DNA of 64,000 bases, from positions 3,163,001-3,227,000 of the forward strand of contig NZ_JPOL01000002.1 of the NCBI RefSeq assembly GCF_000733945.1, read 5' to 3'. Of the stretch, positions 46,638 to 54,892 are shown piece by piece. The first letter of the stretch is position 1. Each line of letters begins with the position of its first letter. Origin of the DNA: Flavimarina sp. Hel_I_48 (GTDB taxonomy: Bacteria; Bacteroidota; Bacteroidia; Flavobacteriales; Flavobacteriaceae). The notes below the pieces were generated by a model. It was not told the DNA's origin, searched no databases, and worked only from the letters and a program-made list of their open reading frames with translations. Position numbers and translations under genes: made by a program.

Positions 46638-46835
46638 ATGACACAAACTGAATATACCCTCACCGTTATAACCATAAAAGAAAAGTTCGATGAATGTATA
46701 ATGCTTATAAATCAACTTAAAAGTTATAATGCCAAAAAACAGAAGTACGCGCTGGCAGCCAGCATGCGAAACATTGAAAAGACCTTACAGGAAAAGCGCG
46801 ACCAACTTATTGATTCTGAAAAGGGCAATAATTAG
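46638..46835 (+). CDS. Small coiled-coil protein
   Basis: 65 aa, almost entirely helical and charged (FDECIMLINQLKSYNAKKQK, NIEKTLQEKRDQL). It begins 80 bp from the WYL start on the opposite strand and precedes the metallophosphoesterase by 81 bp. No family recognised. The clear ATG, coherent helix pattern and position support it as real. Confidence 0.5.
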   Translation: MTQTEYTLTVITIKEKFDECIMLINQLKSYNAKKQKYALAASMRNIEKTLQEKRDQLIDSEKGNN

Positions 46836-46916
46836 CTGACCACTAGAATCAAAAACTGCCAAAAACGGATCAAAAAGGGCTTAGATTGAACAAAAACAGG
46901 ATAATATTGAGCAAAA

Positions 46917-47477
46917 ATGAAGCGTTTATTCTATAAAGGTAATCAAATTACGCTTATATCAGATACGCACGGTGGGCACCGCAGGTTAACCATACCACCT
47001 TCAAATATTCTGGTACATTGTGGCGATGCTTGCAATGGTGGAAATTTAGAAGAGCTAGCAGATTTCTTTTCCTGGTTTACCGAATTACCGGTCAGGCATA
47101 GGGTTTTTATTCCCGGCAATCACGATTTAATTTTTGATTTGGAACCGGAGTTGGTACATAATCTTGTTCCGGGCAATATCATTGTATTGGAGAATAGTGG
47201 CTGGCTAATAGAAGATATTCAATTTTATTCTGTAGCCGCGCGGCCATGGTTGTATCAAGCACCGGAAATGCCTATACACCCCATTGATTTCTTATTAACT
47301 CATGGGCCACCGTATTCAATTCTGGATATGGGAACAGGCTGTAAATTGCTCTACGAATTTGTAGAAAAGGTGAAACCCACCTATCATATTTTTGGACATA
47401 TACATGATAGGGCAGGGCAGGAAGTTTTGAGAGACGGGGTTTTCTTTTTGAATGTAGGTAGTCAGACATACGCTTAA
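46917..47477 (+). CDS. Calcineurin-like metallophosphoesterase
   Basis: 186 aa. Metal-binding residues follow the family order: Asp16 and His18 (SDTHGGH), Asp37 (HCGDACN), Asn68-His69 (PGNHD), then LLTHGPP and FGHIHD with the last histidines. Length fits a minimal MPE. The substrate is unknown; small MPEs of this sort include cyclic-nucleotide or nucleic-acid phosphoesterases. It is divergent from the WYL regulator and convergent with the Hsp70/kinase operon, 70 bp away. Confidence 0.9.
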   Translation: MKRLFYKGNQITLISDTHGGHRRLTIPPSNILVHCGDACNGGNLEELADFFSWFTELPVRHRVFIPGNHDLIFDLEPELVHNLVPGNIIVLENSGWLIEDIQFYSVAARPWLYQAPEMPIHPIDFLLTHGPPYSILDMGTGCKLLYEFVEKVKPTYHIFGHIHDRAGQEVLRDGVFFLNVGSQTYA

Positions 47478-47547
47478 TAAAGGTAGAAATTAATGGAGGG
47501 TTTCGATAATTATAAAATCGCAAGGCAATAGATAGTGTCTTGAAATT

Positions 47548-47856
47548 TTAGTATTGGCTTTTATTTCTATTCATAACTAAAGTTCCAATTAGTCCAATTC
47601 CGACAATAACGTCTACAATGTTCCATATTTCCCTTCCAAGTGCTAATTTAAAAAATGGTTGAAAAAATAGGGCAAGACCTCCGTAAATAATCATTTCCGT
47701 ATTCTTATTCTGTTCGTTTGCTTTATAAGCCAAAATTCCAAATCCGATTAAGGCAACAAACCGAACAAATTGATAATATCCGTATGGCATATCCAATAGG
47801 CACAAGAACATCATAATTGCTAGAGCAAATTTTATCAAAGCTTCACTACTCTTCAT
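47548..47856 (-). CDS. Small four-helix membrane protein (DUF6804-like)
   Basis: About 102 aa from ATG 47856; an upstream in-frame start at 47892 lies deep inside the TerB gene and is less likely. Four hydrophobic segments (ALIKFALAIMMFLCLLDMPY, FVRFVALIGFGILAYKA, MIIYGGLALFFQPFFKLAL, IVDVIVGIGLIGTLVM) make it an integral membrane protein similar to the DUF6804 family. Its start overlaps the TerB 3' end by 11 bp, so it is the last gene of the eight-gene operon. Confidence 0.7.
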   Translation of the reverse strand: MKSSEALIKFALAIMMFLCLLDMPYGYYQFVRFVALIGFGILAYKANEQNKNTEMIIYGGLALFFQPFFKLALGREIWNIVDVIVGIGLIGTLVMNRNKSQY

Positions 47857-48385
47857 TTTTGTCTTTAAGGTTATCCAAAATGTCATCATCAATTTTGCTT
47901 ATCAGCTCAAATTCATTTGAAATGTGAGTGTCAAAAAAGTCTTCTTGTAACCTTGATAAGTATGAATTAGTAATAATATCTTGTTCCAAATAGTCTTCAA
48001 AATCAGGATGTTTTTCAAGAATTGGTTCGTTGGCAATTTTCAGTTTTGAACGAATAACCTTAAAAAACTTGATTTCGCTGTATTCAACTTTGTCATCTGC
48101 TTTAATGGTTTCAATTGCAACTTCTATCAATTTCAATTCTCTGTCTTCTACTAATTCAGCAGTTGTAAGTTCATTGAAATAATCACTCATAAACTGATGA
48201 CCATCTTTATTGATAGCAAGTAACAACGTGTCTAATTCCTCATTGATGTCAATTTCTCCAAAGGTTTTACTTTTCTTTTGCAGTTGCTTAATAAGTTTGA
48301 CCTCACGGTTGTCAATATCGCCATCACACGCCATACACGAAAATGCTGTCTTGAGCAAAAGTTTATTGAATTGTAATGTTTCCAT
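47846..48385 (-). CDS. TerB-like protein
   Basis: 179 aa. Two TerB-type acidic helical units are visible: AFSCMACDGDIDNREVKLIKQL and AIETIKADDKVEYSEIKFFKVI, each with the Asp-rich metal-binding helix (DGDIDNRE, ADDKVEYSE). TerB domains are found in tellurite-resistance and phage-defence related operons and in membrane-associated conflict systems. It is placed 2 bp after the kinase-AAA gene and overlaps the small membrane gene. A role as a metal-binding scaffold is an inference. Confidence 0.82.
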   Translation of the reverse strand: METLQFNKLLLKTAFSCMACDGDIDNREVKLIKQLQKKSKTFGEIDINEELDTLLLAINKDGHQFMSDYFNELTTAELVEDRELKLIEVAIETIKADDKVEYSEIKFFKVIRSKLKIANEPILEKHPDFEDYLEQDIITNSYLSRLQEDFFDTHISNEFELISKIDDDILDNLKDKNEE

Positions 48386-48387
48386 AT

Positions 48388-50160
48388 TTAATTGTTTTTA
48401 AAACCGATTCTTGGTCGGACGTTATTATTTTCTGCTAAACCTTCCATTTTCGCTCTTATGGCGATGTAGCTTTGTAATTCATCTAGTTTAATTGAAGGCT
48501 TATTATTGTTTATGGTATTAAGTAAAATTTCCTTAGAAATTCTTGATTTCGTTTTCAATGCTTTTCTTGATGCTTCATCACAAAGGAATTTTATATCGCT
48601 TGAAACATAATTTTCTGTTGCTATTGCAAGTTCAGAATAGTTTAAACCAACTTCTCTTGGTCTTCTTTCCAAGTAAAGTTTAAACATTAACTCACGAGCT
48701 TCAAGGTCTGGCGGTGGTAGATAAATTACTTTATCCAATCGACCTGCTCTCAATATCGCTGGGTCAATCGAGTTGGGTCTGTTAGTTGCTCCAATTATAA
48801 AAATGCCATCATCACCACAATTATTCATTTGTGCTAAAAATTCATTTACAGCGCTTGTATTCATATGATTTACATTCGAGTTATCACGATTTGGAACAAC
48901 AGCATCTAATTCGTCAATGAAAATAATACTTGGTGCATTTTCACGAGCCTTATCAAAAAGGTTTTTGATTTTTTCCTGCGATTCGTTTACGTACTTACTC
49001 TGAATATCGGATGGCTTTAACTGATAGAAATTAAAACCTATTTCTTCTGCCATTCGTTCTGCGAAGAACGTTTTACCACAACCTGGTGGGCCATACAATA
49101 ACATTCCGTTTGGAATGGTTAAACCGTATTCGGCATAACGTTCTTTTTCGTTTAAGGCATCAATTACATCCAATTGAATTGTGTCTTTCAGTTCCTGCAT
49201 TCCTGCAATTGCTGAAAATCCTTTTTCTTTTTTTATTTCCTTTAGTTTCGGTTTAGACACTTCTTGCGGTGATGAAAGCTGTTGCACTTCCATTTCTCCG
49301 TTTATCGCTTTTATGAAGCTTTTAATACTCTTAAATCGATTTTCAGCATTTGATTGTAACGCTTTGCTGATTATGTTTTGAGTTTGTTGGTCTGTAACTG
49401 ACGAAAACTTTAATGGCTTTTTTCGTTCTTCAATAACAGCATCTTCCAACTTTATGGAATCTGCTTTGTATTTTGAAATTTCAACGAACCAAGGCGGCAA
49501 ACCTTCTAACAAGTGATAATATAATGCACCAACCGAAAAGACATCACTTTGAGCCGAAAACACTTTGTTGAAGGCTTCGTTGGCTTGGTAAAATGGATTT
49601 AAACCTTCCTTCAAAAAATCCTTGTTTGATTGACTTAAAAAACGAGCATAGCCAAAATCAATGATTTTAGGAATCGTAACTTTACCTGATAAATCTAACA
49701 TTACATTCAGGTTTGTAATGTCATTGTGGATAATAGGATTTTGAAGAGAATGCAAATAGTTCAATCCGTTCAAAACGCCTGAAATGATGTCTTTAGCTTC
49801 ATAAGGATTAATGGTTTGTTCTCTTTTTAATTTGTCTACCAAGGTTTCACCGCTGATGAAATCAAGAATTGCGTAAGTATATTTTTGACCATTTAAAAGA
49901 AGTTCACCACTATCACAGTATTTAACCAAATTTGGATGCTTAATTTTCTTTAAAACCTCAATCTCTAATACATCACCAGTTGAATCAAATTGAGTTCTAT
50001 GTAATTTTGAGTAAGCAAATAGCTTCAAAAGTTTGGTTTTGCCTTCTTGGTCTTTTAAACGATAAGTTTCAGCATAGCTCCCTTTTTTTAGAAAGAAGGT
50101 CACTTTGAACTGCTCGTTAATTGATTGCCCTTTGGATAATATGTTATTATGCTTATTCAT
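48388..50160 (-). CDS. Ser/Thr protein kinase fused to an AAA+ ATPase
   Basis: 590 aa. Residues 15-290 are a eukaryotic-type kinase: glycine-rich KKGSYAETY (26-34), Lys46 in LLKLF, catalytic HND (His145-Asp147) with Asn152, IDFG (Asp168) and GLNPFYQANEAF activation loop. The usual HRDLK Lys is Thr149. After a linker (290-325) comes a AAA+ domain: Walker A GPPGCGKT with Lys363, Walker B IIFIDELDAV, sensor GATNRP and arginine finger AILRAGR, resembling p97/FtsH/katanin-type AAA. The fusion could phosphorylate and remodel partners. It is one base after the lipoprotein gene. The kinase may be weak or atypical because of the missing Lys. Confidence 0.93.
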   Translation of the reverse strand: MNKHNNILSKGQSINEQFKVTFFLKKGSYAETYRLKDQEGKTKLLKLFAYSKLHRTQFDSTGDVLEIEVLKKIKHPNLVKYCDSGELLLNGQKYTYAILDFISGETLVDKLKREQTINPYEAKDIISGVLNGLNYLHSLQNPIIHNDITNLNVMLDLSGKVTIPKIIDFGYARFLSQSNKDFLKEGLNPFYQANEAFNKVFSAQSDVFSVGALYYHLLEGLPPWFVEISKYKADSIKLEDAVIEERKKPLKFSSVTDQQTQNIISKALQSNAENRFKSIKSFIKAINGEMEVQQLSSPQEVSKPKLKEIKKEKGFSAIAGMQELKDTIQLDVIDALNEKERYAEYGLTIPNGMLLYGPPGCGKTFFAERMAEEIGFNFYQLKPSDIQSKYVNESQEKIKNLFDKARENAPSIIFIDELDAVVPNRDNSNVNHMNTSAVNEFLAQMNNCGDDGIFIIGATNRPNSIDPAILRAGRLDKVIYLPPPDLEARELMFKLYLERRPREVGLNYSELAIATENYVSSDIKFLCDEASRKALKTKSRISKEILLNTINNNKPSIKLDELQSYIAIRAKMEGLAENNNVRPRIGFKNN

Positions 50161-50853
50161 TTACAATGCTTCATCTGGACTACTAGGTCGAGTACTAAAA
50201 TTTCCGTTTTCTTGTAAAATCAGCTCATATTCCAAAATATTATTATTTAATATTTGGGGATCGTCCTTCCCGAAACTTTCGTTGGTAATAAAACCACCTT
50301 TTATTTCACCGCCTTTCATATCCTTTTCAGGGTTCCATCCTTTACCATAATAGAAAAAGGGTTGATAAGTACCATTTGGGAACGAGAACGTAAAACTGCT
50401 TCCTGAATTAATGTAGGCGTGTCTAATTACTTTATCATTATTTTTTATGGTAACAATCACATCAGAGTTACTCGTTCTCACTTTTATTTGTGAACAGCCG
50501 TAATCAGTACAAGTTAAATTCCCTCCATAATACCGGGAATATGGCGTATCACCTGTACTTAAGGAATTGTTGATGTACTTATCATAGATGGCTTTTTCTT
50601 GTCTTTCCTTTTCAAGACGAGCTATCCTGGCTATACGCTCTCCTTCCTCACGTTTTTCTTGCTCAACGCGTGCCTGCTCTAATTGAAATGCACGTTCAGC
50701 TTCTTCTGTTTTTCGCTTTTCTTCCAATTCAATTATTTGCTGTTCTTCTTTTGCTAAACGTTGTTTTCTTTCTGCATCACTTTCACAGGAAGAAATAATT
50801 ATAGCTAAAGAAAAGAGCGGTAAAAGTAATTTAGTTCTTAATCTCATAATCAA
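50161..50853 (-). CDS. Coiled-coil lipoprotein of the Hsp70/kinase operon
   Basis: 230 aa. Lipoprotein signal with Cys23 (IIISSC); residues 27-100 form a long charged coiled coil (KQRLAKEEQQIIELEEKRKT ... EGERIARIARLEKERQEK); the C-terminal ~110 residues (GGNLTCTDYGCSQIKVRTSN, FTFSFPNGTYQPFFYYGKGW) are beta-rich with two Cys. Anchored in the outer or inner membrane, it would reach into the periplasm. No known family recognised. It directly abuts the kinase-AAA gene (no gap) and is 13 bp after the Hsp70 gene. Confidence 0.75.
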   Translation of the reverse strand: MIMRLRTKLLLPLFSLAIIISSCESDAERKQRLAKEEQQIIELEEKRKTEEAERAFQLEQARVEQEKREEGERIARIARLEKERQEKAIYDKYINNSLSTGDTPYSRYYGGNLTCTDYGCSQIKVRTSNSDVIVTIKNNDKVIRHAYINSGSSFTFSFPNGTYQPFFYYGKGWNPEKDMKGGEIKGGFITNESFGKDDPQILNNNILEYELILQENGNFSTRPSSPDEAL

Positions 50854-50866
50854 ACTTTTTATTTAA

Positions 50867-53326
50867 TTAAACACCAAATACATTTTCTCCTGGTTTATCA
50901 ACTTCTTCCAAATAATCAATAACTGAAATAACAATTGGATGCAACTCGTCTGTTGTGGGGTTCTCACTAATAATTTCTAATCCTTTGTTTAAAAGTGTTC
51001 TCGCTATACTACTATCTTTCCAATTGTAGGAATTAAAATTGTTATTATGTTGCCTTATAAAATCGACTAATTGATAGATTAAGGTTAATTGAATAAAAAA
51101 GCCACTAATCTCTTCCAAAAGACCATTTCCAAGCTTTACATCTTTTGCCCGAACAACTTCATCTAACTGCGAACGGAATTGATTGACCACTTGGGTCGTT
51201 TTTTCATTTCCTAACTCGTTATTTGCTTTTTCAAGACGGTAAAATTCCTCTTTTAAAGTTTCCTCTAGATTAGGCCATTCATTCAATTTTTCAACTTGCT
51301 CAATTTCTCTGGCAACTTTCTGAAGTTCTGAACGAGCTTCTAGGCGACCAGCTTCTGTGTTCTTGCTTTCAAAGACGTTTTTAACCTTTTCAAGTTCCTT
51401 TTCTAATCCGGACTTGTTTGGAGTGTCAATATTTCTTAAATTATTTTCAGTTTCCTTGATTTGTTGTGCAAGCCATTCTTTTGTCACTTCTGACTCATTG
51501 CTATTAATTTCTAAGAGCATTTCAAAATCAATATCAAGGAAATTTATTTTTCCTGAAAAATCGCTGCCTTTTGTAAAGTTTAATGTCAAATCAGCAATAC
51601 TACCTTCAGGAAGAAGTTTTGGGATATCATCTCCTGTTATTCGAACTGTGGTTACTTGATTATTACTAATTGCTTTGGTTTCAGGGATTCCTTGATAAAT
51701 TGGGATATCAATAAAATCATCCATTCCTGGACGAATTTGCTTTCTTGTTGTCAAACCGTTGGAAACACCTTGTGCAGGAAGAGTTTTATCTTTTTCCAAA
51801 CCTTTAATAGCTTTCAATAATTTCTTGCCTGCCTTCTTATCAAAAACCTCAATGCAAATTGTGTGGGTTAAAGTTGCTCCTCCGAGAGCTGTATCAGGTT
51901 GTATTGAAAACTTCTTGGGTTCACATTCTAATTTGTTTCCTTTTTCATCGTAAAGCAATATTGTGAAAGTATTTCTTTCACCTGATTTTAAATGCAATTC
52001 GATGACTTCGCCTATGTTGTTAAGCTGAACCTTTTCACTTTTGAAAGCATCATCATCTCTCGCTATTTCAGCAAACACTATTCTATCCGCTTCTTTAGTT
52101 TTCACTGTAACAAAGGTTTCATCACTTGCCACCATCGAATCATAATCTATATGCAACTGAACCTTTGAAGTATCTATATTTTCATCATCGATTGTGTTAT
52201 TAATTGTAGAAGCATAAATAGCCGCACCTTTAGCAACTACAGTCATAGGGTCAACGCTTGTGTTTGGTTTTTTAATTTGTGCCTCAAGCATATCTCTAAC
52301 AATTGGCGACAGTGTAGGACCACCGACAAGGATCAATTCTCCTAATGAGTTGCCGTCCAAGTTATTTCGTTTAAGAAGTACTTTGCAATAGTCAATGGCT
52401 TTCTGAACAAACGGTTCTATTACTTCTTTAAGCTGTTCCCTAGAGATAGTTAAATCAATTTCAAATTCTTCACCTTCATCATCTTCACCGTATTCATCGT
52501 ATAAATTGGTAAGAATTGGATATTCTTCTTTGTACGATAATTGATTTTTGGCATCTTCTGCAAGTGGTTTCCACATTTCTTTGAATGCAGTGAATTTTTC
52601 CTGGTTTTCAATTATTGAATCAATAGCAAAACGCTCTTTCAGATACGGAATAAATATATTGTCAACTATAGCTTCATCAAGATTTTTACCACCTAAAAAG
52701 TTATCCCCTTCGGTATCAATAACTTTAATTATACCGTCTGAAACTTTGACCAAAGCAGAATCAAATGTTCCTCCACCAAAATCAAATACTATCCAAAAAC
52801 CATTTTTATTTGCGGACTCAACACCATAGGCAATTGCAGCTGCATAAGGCTCTTGGACTAATTCTACATATTCTATTCCTGCCAACTCCGCAGCTTTTTT
52901 AGTTGCATTGATTTGATTCATCTCAAATGCAGCAGGAATTGTAATGATTGCGGATTTAACACTTTCATTATCCACATAAGATTTCAAAGTCTTCAATACT
53001 TCAGCAGAAAGTTGCTTAGAAGACAGTTCAACGCCAATTTTGTCATCAGTTTTATACTTTACTGAATTACCCATTGTTCGTTTGAACTCAATAAAGATGT
53101 TTGATTTAAAATCAAGGTCACTAAATGCTTTCTTTTTATCTTTAGACAATTGAGCATAAGCTTTATCACCAAGCAAAAAGCCTTTTTTAGTTACCATAAT
53201 GCAAGAAGGCATTGTGTCTCGCTGTGTATCTGTTCGGTGCATTTTCACTTTACCTTCATCCATTACTGCAATTGCAGAATTAGTTGTTCCTAAATCAATA
53301 CCGAAGTCTATCTTTAATCTTGCCAT
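50867..53326 (-). CDS. Hsp70-like (DnaK superfamily) ATPase with long non-standard C-terminus
   Basis: 819 aa from ATG 53326 (MARLKIDFG). The nucleotide-binding domain is intact: FGIDLGTTNSAIAVMDEG, the LVQEPYAAAIAYG hinge, FDFGGGTFDSALVKV and LVGGPTLSPIVRDM. A beta-rich region follows (~380-590) in place of a typical substrate-binding domain, then a coiled-coil C-terminus (ENNLRNIDTPNKSGLEKELE and onward). It is longer and divergent from DnaK (~640 aa), so not the housekeeping chaperone. It is 16 bp from the coiled-coil membrane gene. Predicted ATP-driven chaperone or ATP-sensing switch. Confidence 0.92.
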   Translation of the reverse strand: MARLKIDFGIDLGTTNSAIAVMDEGKVKMHRTDTQRDTMPSCIMVTKKGFLLGDKAYAQLSKDKKKAFSDLDFKSNIFIEFKRTMGNSVKYKTDDKIGVELSSKQLSAEVLKTLKSYVDNESVKSAIITIPAAFEMNQINATKKAAELAGIEYVELVQEPYAAAIAYGVESANKNGFWIVFDFGGGTFDSALVKVSDGIIKVIDTEGDNFLGGKNLDEAIVDNIFIPYLKERFAIDSIIENQEKFTAFKEMWKPLAEDAKNQLSYKEEYPILTNLYDEYGEDDEGEEFEIDLTISREQLKEVIEPFVQKAIDYCKVLLKRNNLDGNSLGELILVGGPTLSPIVRDMLEAQIKKPNTSVDPMTVVAKGAAIYASTINNTIDDENIDTSKVQLHIDYDSMVASDETFVTVKTKEADRIVFAEIARDDDAFKSEKVQLNNIGEVIELHLKSGERNTFTILLYDEKGNKLECEPKKFSIQPDTALGGATLTHTICIEVFDKKAGKKLLKAIKGLEKDKTLPAQGVSNGLTTRKQIRPGMDDFIDIPIYQGIPETKAISNNQVTTVRITGDDIPKLLPEGSIADLTLNFTKGSDFSGKINFLDIDFEMLLEINSNESEVTKEWLAQQIKETENNLRNIDTPNKSGLEKELEKVKNVFESKNTEAGRLEARSELQKVAREIEQVEKLNEWPNLEETLKEEFYRLEKANNELGNEKTTQVVNQFRSQLDEVVRAKDVKLGNGLLEEISGFFIQLTLIYQLVDFIRQHNNNFNSYNWKDSSIARTLLNKGLEIISENPTTDELHPIVISVIDYLEEVDKPGENVFGV

Positions 53327-53342
53327 TTTTAGTTTCTGTTTT

Positions 53343-54278
53343 TTATTCGTTAAATGCCACAATAACTTTAGCTGCTTGAATCATTTTTCCGTTGTAGTTG
53401 ATTTGTGGTTTTATGATCCTTTTAATTATTTGCTTCCCTTCATCTAAACTGTCATCAAATTCCATTGTTGCCACCATATTCATCCCTGAATTATAGTTCT
53501 GTCCAATAAGTTTTGGTATTGCGTAGCCATAGGCTTTAAGATTGTCTAGAATTGACTCAGAGTATTTTTTAAGATGCTTGTAACCCTTTATGTTTTTGTC
53601 CATTACTTCAAGGTTCATCAAAATTCGTGTGACTTCATCAGCAACTTTTAGTACTAACGAATGGTCTTTTTCTTCGCTTTCTGGTTTTCCTGATTGACTT
53701 AAATCTTTTAATTTGAGTTGTGTATCCAAAACCTCCATTAGTTTACTATCCAATTTCACGCTTTCTTCTTCAAAAGAAGCTTTGGTATTTCTGATTTGAG
53801 TTTCGACATCTGTCTTGCTTGACTTAATGCGCTTGCCTAATAACCAATAAACCAAACCGCCTAAAAGAAGCGTTACCAAAGTGGCAATAATCCAATACAA
53901 GCGATTTTGCTCTACACTACTGTCCAATTGGGCAATTTGGTTATCTGCCTTTTGTCCTGTTTCTTGGATTTTAGTTCCAAGCTCTTTAGAATTTGTTACA
54001 ATATTTTGGCTGTTTGTTTGGATGAGTTGACTTAAACTATCAATTGAAGTATTTAGACCACTATTCTGTTCCTGCAAAGCTGAAATAGTCTGGCTTTGCT
54101 TTCCAATTACATAATTTTGGTTGTTCAGCTTTTTAGTCAAAGCATCAATCTCTTGCCGTTGCTGAAATACGTTGTTTTTTATCGTTGGTATTTCCTTAAC
54201 TAATGTTGAATCTTGTTGCTGTTGAGCAAAAAGATTAGTTGTTCCGAAAAAGAGTGATATGAGTAAAATTTTCTTCAT
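53343..54278 (-). CDS. Signal-peptide coiled-coil membrane protein
   Basis: 311 aa. N-terminal signal peptide (ends NLFAQ), a long periplasmic coiled coil (residues ~30-125), one transmembrane segment at ~130-150 (LYWIIATLVTLLLGGLVYWL), then a cytoplasmic domain with a second coiled coil and a compact C-terminal part (IIKPQINYNGKMIQAAKVIV). It would connect the periplasm to the cytoplasmic Hsp70 and kinase-AAA proteins. No family recognised. It overlaps the CFI-box gene by one base. Confidence 0.75.
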   Translation of the reverse strand: MKKILLISLFFGTTNLFAQQQQDSTLVKEIPTIKNNVFQQRQEIDALTKKLNNQNYVIGKQSQTISALQEQNSGLNTSIDSLSQLIQTNSQNIVTNSKELGTKIQETGQKADNQIAQLDSSVEQNRLYWIIATLVTLLLGGLVYWLLGKRIKSSKTDVETQIRNTKASFEEESVKLDSKLMEVLDTQLKLKDLSQSGKPESEEKDHSLVLKVADEVTRILMNLEVMDKNIKGYKHLKKYSESILDNLKAYGYAIPKLIGQNYNSGMNMVATMEFDDSLDEGKQIIKRIIKPQINYNGKMIQAAKVIVAFNE

Positions 54279-54892
54279 TATTTTCTGATTGTTTTTATGA
54301 ATTGGTCTAGCCCTCTACGGATTATAAGATTGATACCTTGTTTATTTTTCAGCCTTTCAACCAAATCTGGTGAATACCTATAATAGAGCTTGATAAAGTT
54401 TCGACCTAATTTTGTTTTGCTCAAAAAGTCATCTCTGAATTTTCTCAACTCCAAAACTTGTGGATGGTCATAATCACCATAAACCATTGTGGCTACGTAA
54501 CAACCTGTTTTCTGTTTATTATCACTAATTCTAGTATTAATTTCTGATTTAAAAGAATCTATGATTTCAATTAAAACATCATTTTTCAAGTAATCATTTT
54601 CTTGTCTGTTATAATCTAATGCAATGAAAATATTTTCATTCATTTTTTGAATTTCGTGATTATGATTTTGACTTTTTAAAAATGATTTGTATGACTCTAT
54701 GTGATTTATAAAACTTTGAATAACGTCATTTTTTATTTTTATAAATTCTATATGACTATTTTCTTTTGATTCAATAATCTTTTCACTGTATGAAATTAAA
54801 AACATTTTAATAGTGAAATCTGGTGATAATAGAAACCCTTGACTATTCAGTTCACTTTTTAAGCCTTGTATTATTTCATTTCTTAATGACAT
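54278..54892 (-). CDS. CFI-box-CTERM protein, short form
   Basis: 204 aa. The N-terminal ~125 residues are helical and unrelated to its neighbour; from about residue 130 the CFI-box C-terminal domain begins (GCYVATMVYGDYDHPQVLEL, LRKFRDDFLS) and continues to the end (YYRYSPDLVERLKNK, LIIRRGLDQFI). The domain is thought to be a widespread C-terminal module of unknown function. Its closest relative here is the 3' end of the next gene. It overlaps both neighbours, so it is part of one operon. Confidence 0.8.
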   Translation of the reverse strand: MSLRNEIIQGLKSELNSQGFLLSPDFTIKMFLISYSEKIIESKENSHIEFIKIKNDVIQSFINHIESYKSFLKSQNHNHEIQKMNENIFIALDYNRQENDYLKNDVLIEIIDSFKSEINTRISDNKQKTGCYVATMVYGDYDHPQVLELRKFRDDFLSKTKLGRNFIKLYYRYSPDLVERLKNKQGINLIIRRGLDQFIKTIRK

